From an uncultured Bacteroidota bacterium (GTDB taxonomy: Bacteria > Bacteroidota > Bacteroidia > NS11-12g > UBA955): 21,048 nucleotides of DNA. Every line of letters starts with the position of its first letter. Positions within the stretch are counted from its first letter, which is position 1. Shown one piece after another: positions 14,893 through 21,048 of this stretch. The stretch spans positions 1 through 21,048 of the forward strand of contig CAJBVU010000018.1 in NCBI GenBank assembly GCA_903959115.1, read 5' to 3'. Below the pieces are notes generated by a model. It ran no database searches. It was not told the origin of the DNA and saw only the letters and a program-made list of their open reading frames with translations. The translations under genes were made by a program, and so were the position numbers.

Positions 14893-16428
14893 TTAATCAA
14901 CCATCAACTTGCTGCTTCCAACGCCATCGTTGAATTGCATTCTTACAACGTAAATACCAGTTGGAACGTTCAACTCGTAAACATTGTGGTTGCCATTGAT
15001 AGCGAACTCACGAACCACTTTACCATTGATGTCTACCAAGCTAGCACCCAACAATACGCGGTTGTCCCAGTTGTTGTGGATGATCAATTGGTTCTTCGCA
15101 GGGTTTGGAGCCAAAGTTACGTTGGTTCCCAAGTTGGTGTTTTCGATACCTACTGTAGCAACTAGACCCAAAGAAACTGCAATACGAGGAGCCATGTAAC
15201 CCATGATTGAATCAACATATTTCATAGATTTTGCTTTGCCATGCATTGGGTTAGAGGCTTTGATACCAGCCAAAATTACAGGAGGATTGTATGGAGGATT
15301 TGGCAACATTTTGATTTTAGCCGTATCGTACCACTCGTAAGGACCTGAAGCATTGGCAAGACCCGCAACTGGGAATAAACCATCAATACCTTTGTTCAAA
15401 ACGTTGGCAGCACGGGTGTAATCGTCCATTACTTTTCCTTTGTAAGGAGAAGTGTTACCTAAACGCTGACAACGGTTCATGGCATCAAAACCACCGCTCA
15501 CTTCAACAACTTGTAAAGTAGTACCAGGTACGTTAACCATTCCTGTAGTGTAAGGGGCAAAAGGATCCATTACAGAATGACTCCAGATCATTGGAATTTC
15601 ACCTGCTTCCATCCAAGCAGAATCACCAATCGCACCACCTACGGCAAATGCCAAACGGGCGTTAGAAGTGTAACCTACGTGGTTTGATTTACAGAACATA
15701 CCCATTGCTGGATTGTCGATACCAACACCTGTGCGGTCACCCCACATTGTATCGTTTACCATCACTTTACCAGTGCTAGCATCACGGAATTTAATGCTCT
15801 TGATTTCGCTCTGACGGTCGATAGAAGCGTAAGCACTAGTGATATAACCACCAGTACCATTACCACCTACAGCAATTTTTGTAGTGTCGATGCTGTAAGG
15901 GTTACCACCTTCTTTCACGCTCTTCTTCATGAAACGAACGCAAGTAGCCAAATCCTGAACTCCTTTGTAAGCAGCATTGATGATACCTTGCTTGCGCAAA
16001 TCAACAGTTGCAGCTGCTGGGTTCCAACCCATGCGGTAGGTCATAGAAGCAACAACGTAACCGCGTTGAGCCAACGACATACAGAATGCTACAGTAGCAC
16101 TATCGTCTTTGTAACCCACAGGGCTGTTGTTAGAATAACGAGGTAAGAAAGAACCCGAGTGTGTGAAAATAATCAATGGGCGATTGCTTGCTCCGTCTTG
16201 TGGCTCATAGATGTCGGCTGTCATTGCAACGAAGCCATAACCTGGGGCCATAGCAACTTTGCTGGCCAATGTAGGAGTTCCTGTCAATACAGTGTAGTTG
16301 TCACCGTAACTAACGTTTTTTGTCACCTTAATCTTGTCAGCAGTCATTACTTGATCCACATACTTAATTTGGGAAAAAGCACTTGAGGCCAACACAACTG
16401 TCAAGGAAGCGAGTAATGTTTTTTTCAT
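14893..16428 (-). CDS. Secreted alpha/beta-hydrolase-like protein with type IX secretion sorting domain, nucleophile Ser replaced by Gly
   Basis: A 511-residue exported protein. It has a signal peptide (MKKTLLASLTVVLASSAFSQ, cut near 19/20), an alpha/beta-hydrolase-like body at about 60-415, and a C-terminal type A sorting domain at about 437-511 (LAPNPAKNQL, VDINGKVV, PTGIYVVRM, SKLMV) that directs release or surface attachment by type IX secretion. Hydrolase landmarks: PLIIFTHSGSF (84-94, oxyanion-type loop), YVVASMTYRMGW (124-135), and SHSVMDPFAPY (283-293), which resembles an acid-residue loop. The elbow normally Gly-x-Ser-x-Gly reads Gly189-Asn-Gly191-Thr-Gly193, so the usual nucleophile is absent and ester hydrolysis by this route is doubtful. 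The ATG at 16428 is chosen because it gives a clean signal peptide and lies after a canonical promoter. Codons favour AAC and TAC strongly (all eight Asn codons sampled at 430-456 are AAC), suggesting high expression. Substrate unknown. Confidence 0.9.
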   Translation of the reverse strand: MKKTLLASLTVVLASSAFSQIKYVDQVMTADKIKVTKNVSYGDNYTVLTGTPTLASKVAMAPGYGFVAMTADIYEPQDGASNRPLIIFTHSGSFLPRYSNNSPVGYKDDSATVAFCMSLAQRGYVVASMTYRMGWNPAAATVDLRKQGIINAAYKGVQDLATCVRFMKKSVKEGGNPYSIDTTKIAVGGNGTGGYITSAYASIDRQSEIKSIKFRDASTGKVMVNDTMWGDRTGVGIDNPAMGMFCKSNHVGYTSNARLAFAVGGAIGDSAWMEAGEIPMIWSHSVMDPFAPYTTGMVNVPGTTLQVVEVSGGFDAMNRCQRLGNTSPYKGKVMDDYTRAANVLNKGIDGLFPVAGLANASGPYEWYDTAKIKMLPNPPYNPPVILAGIKASNPMHGKAKSMKYVDSIMGYMAPRIAVSLGLVATVGIENTNLGTNVTLAPNPAKNQLIIHNNWDNRVLLGASLVDINGKVVREFAINGNHNVYELNVPTGIYVVRMQFNDGVGSSKLMVD

Positions 16429-16448
16429 ATTTATTATTTTGTTTTTTA

Positions 16449-16478
16449 CAAACTTAGTGAATTGATTGAATCTTACAA
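16449..16478 (-). promoter_or_regulatory. Canonical promoter of the secreted hydrolase-like gene
   Basis: Minus strand: TTG (16476-16478), 19 bases, then TAAGTTTG (16449-16456), a textbook Bacteroidota -33/-7 pair and the best in the window. A 20-base A-rich stretch without a Shine-Dalgarno sequence leads to the ATG at 16428. It lies wholly in the 70-base gap after the receptor gene, so the secreted protein can be expressed on its own. Confidence 0.75.
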
Positions 16479-16498
16479 TATCTATTCGATAAACAAAT

Positions 16499-19117
16499 TT
16501 ATAAGTCAAAGTACACAGAGAAGTAGGCCATTCTACCAATTCTTGGACCGCCATACACTTGCATTACCATGTTATTAGTGATATTGCTTGCGCCCATTTT
16601 TATCATCGCCTTAAATTTAGGAATGGTTTTAGAAATCATTGCATCAAGCAACCAATAGGTAGGTACATCGCCGGTAAACTGTGGGCTTCCTTCGAATGTA
16701 AATCCTTGAATCCACTTATAATTGAGGCTGAATCCAAGATCTTTCATCTTCAGTTTCTTGATGTCGATATTTTGACCGCTCAAACTCAGGTTAAACTTGT
16801 TTTTGGGTGTGTTAAAGGCAGGAATGATAGGATCTAAATTGTTAGTTTTATTCAATTGATTGTATGAATAATTGATTCCCGCGGTGTAATTTTTGGAAAA
16901 GAAATAGTTGGTTCCAATACTTGCACCGGTTGTGGTAACCGCAGTTTCAGCATTTGTTGCGATTCGATATACTTGTCCGCCGCTGATATAATTGATTGAA
17001 TAATCAATGGTGGGGTCGAATCCGATTTTGTAGCCAATAAAATCCTGATAATAACTAAAATAGGCACTCGCATCGATGTTTAACTTATTTGAAAACAGAA
17101 ACGACTTATAGCCCACTTCGATACTTTTTACTTTTTCAGGGCGAACGGGGTCTACTCCAAACCACTGAAGTTTTTTCAAGTCTGTGGTGAGACCACTTAG
17201 CGCATCGTATAGAGAAGACAAAGTAACCATGCTGTCGTAGCCAGTGATGTTACCCAACAAAATGGCTCTACCTACATTATAATAAAGATATTGATCAGCG
17301 AGTGTGGGGTTTCTCACGCCGGCAGATAAACTCACACGGTAGTAGGTGATTTTATCGGGGGTGTAAACCATGGATGCGGCGGGTGAGAAGATGTAATTGA
17401 AGTTTTGATTTTTATCAACCCTTGCGGTGGCATTGATTTTCAGTTTGTTGTTGCTTGAGCGTTGTTCGATACCTGCATAAGCACCAAACTCGTGGTTGCG
17501 AATTACTCGGCCGTTTGTATCTGAAAAGATGGTTCCCATGGAGTTGGGGCGATACAATCTGCCAGAAAACCCTGTGGTGAGGTTGGTTCTATCGGCCAAT
17601 TTGAATTTGTGTTCCCCTTGCACATTGTACAGCGCACTCTTGTCGAAGAAACCGCTGCCGCCTTCCCCAAAGCTCTTCAGGGAAGTGATGGCATTTTTGA
17701 GGGAATCGTAACGCGCTGTGCCTGGTTGGAAGCGATCATATGTGTTGGGTTGTTCAAAATGCGGTCTGCCTTGCCAGTCATTTTTTCTATCGGCAAGTCC
17801 AGCACACTCTTGGTGCCATTGGGTGAGTAAATCTTGGTTGTTTGCCATTAGGGCATCGAGTTCAGTGAACCAATTTGGGTTTGAAAACCAATCTCCGGTT
17901 GGGTAGCCCGGTAGTTTTTTCATTTTGGGCACGAACTGACTTTTCCAGAGTGCGTAGTAATCACCGCCCCACAGATCGTCGCGTTTGGCCGCTTTTTGCA
18001 TGAGCAAGGCAGTGAAAACTGCGTCGTAAGTTCTACCCGCATCTTCATGGGTTGCGTATACGCGCAGGAAACCATTTTTGTCTTTGTACTCCAATCGATT
18101 TTGTAAAAATTTGATATCGCGCAAGCTGTAACGGTTATCGCCTTGATATACTGTTGTTCCCATTCCGTAATTGACTTGGTATTCGAACTGACGTGCACCA
18201 TCGGGTTTAGGACGGTAGGCGGTCATGAAAGAAGTTTTAAAATTGTAGGTATTGTAATCTACGATGTCTTTTTCTTCATAGCCTTGTCGGTTGAAGCGCA
18301 TCAAACCGGGGTAGTCGAATTTTTGGGATTTTGCAGTGGCATCGTTTTCTCCGGGTCTGAGAATTTCATCGCCGTAACGATTCACGGCATCGTAGCCACC
18401 GGGATTCATTCTATTGTTAACGCTATCCATGGGTCCACCCGATTTTACAGCATCCATGTTATCGGCTTCCCAATCATAGGCTTTCATATAGAAAAGGTTG
18501 GCTTTCATGGCCCAACGCTCTTGTCCGGGCTTGCCTCCAAAGGCTTTTGCATAGCGGATGGCCGTTTCGGTGAGCCCGCGCTCGGCAACTTTCTGCTTTA
18601 CTTGAAGTCCTTGATATTTAAATGGGTCTTTGGTTGTCATTGAGATTACCCCATTGAAAGCACCTGGTCCATAGTATGCGCTGGAGGCACCCACCACAAT
18701 TTCTTGATTGATGACATCGAGTTCGCTGGCACCCAGAAAATTTCCGAGGGAGAAGTTCAGACCGGGAGATTGGTTGTCGACCCCATCAATCACTTGCAGC
18801 GTCCTCACAGGACTGGTACTGTTAAATCCGCGGGTATTCACGATTCTGAAACCCAAGCTGGCGCTGGTTACGTCCACTCCTTTAAGGTGACCGAGGGCTT
18901 CATAAAAATCTGAGGCGGGGGTTTCGCGTATACTCTGGGCTCCCATACTTTCTACGGTGAGGGGAGATTCTTTGAGCTTTTCTTTGAGTCGATTCTGTTT
19001 GATTACAACTTCACCAATTCGATCTACCTTTTTGGGTGAAGTAGAATCTTGAGTCTGGGCTTGGGTTTGAAGGATTGAAAATAAGCCAAAAATTATCAGT
19101 AGTATTGGTTGTTTCAT
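16499..19117 (-). CDS. Large TonB-dependent outer-membrane receptor, substrate unknown
   Basis: An 872-residue receptor with a signal peptide (MKQPILLIIFGLFSILQTQAQ, 1-21). Unlike the receptor at 4446-6827 it has no carboxypeptidase-like domain. A short linker leads into IGEVVIKQNRLKEKLKESP and the plug (about 30-170), with NTRGFNSTSPVRTLQVIDG and GASSAYYGPGAFNGVISMTTK. The barrel follows, with a long loop-rich segment between about 200 and 480 (many Asp, Tyr, Trp and Pro), and ends FSVYFDL. The start is set at the ATG at 19117, which gives a good signal peptide; an upstream in-frame ATG at 19189 adds 24 residues of non-signal sequence. No clear TAnnTTTG element lies before it (TATATTGC at 19143-19150 is a poor match). 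The secreted hydrolase-like gene follows by 70 bases with its own promoter. Ligand unknown. Confidence 0.92.
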   Translation of the reverse strand: MKQPILLIIFGLFSILQTQAQTQDSTSPKKVDRIGEVVIKQNRLKEKLKESPLTVESMGAQSIRETPASDFYEALGHLKGVDVTSASLGFRIVNTRGFNSTSPVRTLQVIDGVDNQSPGLNFSLGNFLGASELDVINQEIVVGASSAYYGPGAFNGVISMTTKDPFKYQGLQVKQKVAERGLTETAIRYAKAFGGKPGQERWAMKANLFYMKAYDWEADNMDAVKSGGPMDSVNNRMNPGGYDAVNRYGDEILRPGENDATAKSQKFDYPGLMRFNRQGYEEKDIVDYNTYNFKTSFMTAYRPKPDGARQFEYQVNYGMGTTVYQGDNRYSLRDIKFLQNRLEYKDKNGFLRVYATHEDAGRTYDAVFTALLMQKAAKRDDLWGGDYYALWKSQFVPKMKKLPGYPTGDWFSNPNWFTELDALMANNQDLLTQWHQECAGLADRKNDWQGRPHFEQPNTYDRFQPGTARYDSLKNAITSLKSFGEGGSGFFDKSALYNVQGEHKFKLADRTNLTTGFSGRLYRPNSMGTIFSDTNGRVIRNHEFGAYAGIEQRSSNNKLKINATARVDKNQNFNYIFSPAASMVYTPDKITYYRVSLSAGVRNPTLADQYLYYNVGRAILLGNITGYDSMVTLSSLYDALSGLTTDLKKLQWFGVDPVRPEKVKSIEVGYKSFLFSNKLNIDASAYFSYYQDFIGYKIGFDPTIDYSINYISGGQVYRIATNAETAVTTTGASIGTNYFFSKNYTAGINYSYNQLNKTNNLDPIIPAFNTPKNKFNLSLSGQNIDIKKLKMKDLGFSLNYKWIQGFTFEGSPQFTGDVPTYWLLDAMISKTIPKFKAMIKMGASNITNNMVMQVYGGPRIGRMAYFSVYFDL

Positions 19118-19215
19118 GGGCAATAAAATGGGTTTAATCGGTGCAATATAGCAAACAAATACAAAATCGATGGAACTTCTGGTTTCCAAATGAAAATCCT
19201 GCCGTGAATTTTCCG

Positions 19216-19223
19216 TAAACTTG
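19216..19223 (+). promoter_or_regulatory. Possible -7 element of the second E1 fusion gene
   Basis: The plus strand reads TAAACTTG, one mismatch from TAnnTTTG, 10 bases before the ATG at 19234. No -33 TTG is seen at normal spacing. It lies in the 116-base divergent gap shared with the large receptor gene. Confidence 0.35.
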
Positions 19224-19233
19224 CACCTATATT

Positions 19234-21048
19234 ATGGTAGGTAAGGAAACATTGCTAAAGGCTTGGGATTTGATTTGTACTGCCCGTGCCATGGCAAGCA
19301 TTTATGAGGAAAATCGACCGATTGCGAAGTATGTTCATAGTACTTCAAAAGGGCATGAGGCGATACAGATTGCTGCGGCTTTTCACCTAAAAAATATCGA
19401 TTATGCGTATCCCTATTATCGGGATGAATCCATGTTGTTGGCGGCAGGAATGCAACCTTACGAATTGATGCTGCAATTGTTAGCCAAGTGGGACGATCCG
19501 TTTAGTGGCGGAAGAACTTATTACGCTCACCCTTCGTTGAACCGCCCGGAAATGGTAAAAATGCCACACCAAAGTTCGGCTACGGGGATGCAAACCATTC
19601 CAGCAACGGGTGCAGCCCATGGTATTAAATATTTGGAAAGTCAGGGTTTAATTACCAGTGCCGAAAAACCCATCGTACTTTGTTCTTTGGGCGATGGCTC
19701 GGTGACAGAAGGCGAAGTAGCGGAAGCTTTTCAGATGGCCGTGTTGCATAAGTTGCCCATTTTGTATCTGATTCAAGACAACGATTGGGGGATTTCTGCC
19801 AGCGGCGATGAGATGCGGGCGATGGATGCGTTTGACTATGCGTTGGGCTTTAAGGGGATGCGACGTGTACGCGTCAATGGAAGCGACTTCGTGCAGTGTT
19901 ACGACGAGATGGAGAAGGCCATCGAATTTGTTAGAAATGAGCGTGCGCCGATTTTGGTGCATGTGAAAGTGCCTTTGTTGGGGCATCATACCAGTGGCGT
20001 GAGAAGTGAGTGGTATAGGGATGATTTAGAGAAGCAAATGCGTCAAGATCCTTTACCAAGAATGAAGGAGCTTTTGCTGACATTGGGTGAATCAGAGGTA
20101 GCATTGGAAGCCATCCGATTGAAGGCGGAGCAAAGGGTTTTTAATGATTTTGAAAAGGCGAAAGCTGCGGAAGATCCAAAGCCATCCACTTTAATGGATC
20201 ATGTATTGGCACCAACGGAAGTGATTGACGAGACCGGAGAAAGGTCGCCTGAAGGCGCTGAGGTTGTGATGATGGTGGACGCGGCATTGCATGCGGTGGA
20301 TGAGATTTTGAGAAAACACCCAGAATCGTTGTTGTACGGTCAAGATGTAGGCCATCGTTTGGGAGGCGTGTTTAGGGAAGCGGCGACTTTGGCCGACAAA
20401 TACGGAAAAGACAGGGTTTTCAATACACCCATTCAAGAGGCATATATCGTTGGAAGTACGGCAGGAATGAGTGCTGTGGGTGCAAAGCCCATTGTAGAAA
20501 TTCAATTTGCCGATTATATCTGGCCGGGTGTAAACCAATTGGTGACTGAACTGAGCAAGAGCTCTTATTTGAGTATGGGAAAATTCGCTGTGGCCAGTGT
20601 GATCCGCGTACCAACGGGCGCGTACGGCGGTGGCGGTCCTTATCATAGTGGAACGGTAGAGAGTTCATTGCTGCCCATCAAGGGAATCAAAATTGCCTAT
20701 CCAAGCAATGCGGCGGATATGAAAGGGTTAATGAAATCGGCCTATTACGATCCCAACCCCGTGGTGATGTTTGAGCACAAAGGATTGTATTGGAGCAAGG
20801 TTCCAGGAACGGATGCGGCCAAAACAATTGAACCCGATGAGGACTATTTGGTACCTTTTGGAAAAGCGAGGGTGGCATTGGAAGCGAGTGAAGAAGCGGT
20901 TGAAAGAGGCGAATCTGTTGGGGTTGTTACTTATGGTATGGGTGTTTATTGGGCGATGAATGCGGCGAAAAATCTTGCCGGCCAGGTGGAGGTTTTGGAT
21001 TTGCGTACATTGGCTCCCTACGACGAAGAAGCCATCGTATCGATCACA
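19234..21048 (+). CDS. 2-oxoacid dehydrogenase E1, alpha/beta fusion (branched-chain type likely), 3' end outside window
   Basis: My reading from the ATG at 19234 is open for 605 codons to the window edge. The protein fuses E1 alpha and E1 beta, the thiamine diphosphate enzyme that decarboxylates a 2-oxoacid for a lipoyl E2 complex. The alpha part (about 1-320) has KGHEAIQIAAA (39-49), YPYYRDESM (59-67), the cofactor motif GDGSVTEGE (153-161) with DNDWGIS (182-188), and the loop GHHTSGVRSEW (250-260). The beta part (from about 343) has VVMMVDAALHAVDEIL, LLYGQDVGHRLGGVF, NTPIQEAYIVG with the likely catalytic Glu402, and GGGGPYHSGTVES with His471. Only the C-terminal beta subdomain is incomplete. 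It resembles 2-oxoisovalerate dehydrogenases, but pyruvate cannot be excluded. It is divergent from the receptor gene. The E1 at 1-1400 is a distant paralogue with another cofactor motif. Confidence 0.93.
   Translation, partial: MVGKETLLKAWDLICTARAMASIYEENRPIAKYVHSTSKGHEAIQIAAAFHLKNIDYAYPYYRDESMLLAAGMQPYELMLQLLAKWDDPFSGGRTYYAHPSLNRPEMVKMPHQSSATGMQTIPATGAAHGIKYLESQGLITSAEKPIVLCSLGDGSVTEGEVAEAFQMAVLHKLPILYLIQDNDWGISASGDEMRAMDAFDYALGFKGMRRVRVNGSDFVQCYDEMEKAIEFVRNERAPILVHVKVPLLGHHTSGVRSEWYRDDLEKQMRQDPLPRMKELLLTLGESEVALEAIRLKAEQRVFNDFEKAKAAEDPKPSTLMDHVLAPTEVIDETGERSPEGAEVVMMVDAALHAVDEILRKHPESLLYGQDVGHRLGGVFREAATLADKYGKDRVFNTPIQEAYIVGSTAGMSAVGAKPIVEIQFADYIWPGVNQLVTELSKSSYLSMGKFAVASVIRVPTGAYGGGGPYHSGTVESSLLPIKGIKIAYPSNAADMKGLMKSAYYDPNPVVMFEHKGLYWSKVPGTDAAKTIEPDEDYLVPFGKARVALEASEEAVERGESVGVVTYGMGVYWAMNAAKNLAGQVEVLDLRTLAPYDEEAIVSIT

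Noticed and set aside
16429..16554. Upstream in-frame start for the secreted hydrolase-like gene (42 extra residues)
   Set aside because: It would bury the signal peptide, overlap the receptor gene and include the TTG-19-TAAGTTTG promoter in the coding region.
18143..18643. 166-codon plus-strand open frame
   Set aside because: Antisense to the large receptor gene; no start context or motif.
19118..19189. Upstream in-frame start for the large receptor (24 extra residues)
   Set aside because: The start at 19117 gives a clean signal peptide; the extension would place it internally.
19648..20668. Minus-strand frames of 82-151 codons at the right end
   Set aside because: They are opposite the E1 fusion, which reads through without a stop and carries the catalytic motifs.
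1..21048. Defence system, phage, integrative element, CRISPR array or biosynthetic cluster
   Set aside because: No recombinase, transposase, direct-repeat array, toxin-antitoxin or nuclease gene was recognised; the genes are core metabolism, repair, translation and envelope functions.

Overview
The window reads as ordinary chromosome of a member of the phylum Bacteroidota. The lineage signs are a type IX secretion sorting domain, a TonB receptor carrying a carboxypeptidase-regulatory-like N-domain next to a DUF4249 lipoprotein, fused alpha/beta E1 dehydrogenases, the ileS-TraR/DksA-lspA cluster, and -7 promoter elements of the form TAnnTTTG close to several start codons. I saw no tRNA or rRNA gene, insertion sequence, CRISPR array, phage or defence gene. 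Genes are tightly packed and no stretch over 300 bases lacks one.

Layout. 1-1400 (minus) is the N-terminal part of an alpha/beta-fused thiamine-dependent dehydrogenase E1, cut by the window edge. It is divergent from uvrB (1487-3532, plus). uvrB runs convergently, with a 14-base overlap, into a DUF4249 lipoprotein gene (3519-4436, minus), which follows its TonB-dependent receptor gene (4446-6827, minus) after 9 bases. Next on the minus strand are gltA (7002-8294) with a hairpin terminator and its own promoter, a small gene for a possible winged-helix protein (8392-8643) coupled to lysS (8643-10166), and the operon ileS (11322-14630), TraR/DksA-like (10942-11319), lspA (10204-10935). After an intergenic hairpin come a type IX-secreted alpha/beta-hydrolase-like protein (14893-16428) and a second, large TonB-dependent receptor (16499-19117). 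Divergent from it on the plus strand is a second E1 alpha/beta fusion (19234 to the window end, partial).

Functions. The central part is housekeeping: excision repair, TCA-cycle entry, two aminoacyl-tRNA synthetases and lipoprotein maturation. The two E1 fusions and citrate synthase all concern 2-oxoacid/acyl-CoA oxidation, but they are separate transcription units and nothing shows joint regulation. The surface genes are a receptor/lipoprotein pair and a receptor followed by a secreted protein. Neither substrate can be read from the sequence.

The most unusual point is the secreted hydrolase-like protein. It has the alpha/beta-hydrolase layout, but glycine sits where the nucleophile serine would be (Gly-Asn-Gly-Thr-Gly), its codon use looks like that of a highly expressed gene, and it has the best promoter in the window. 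A second pattern is that several genes have the -7 element so close to the ATG that their mRNAs would be leaderless or nearly so. I found no convincing multi-gene new system.
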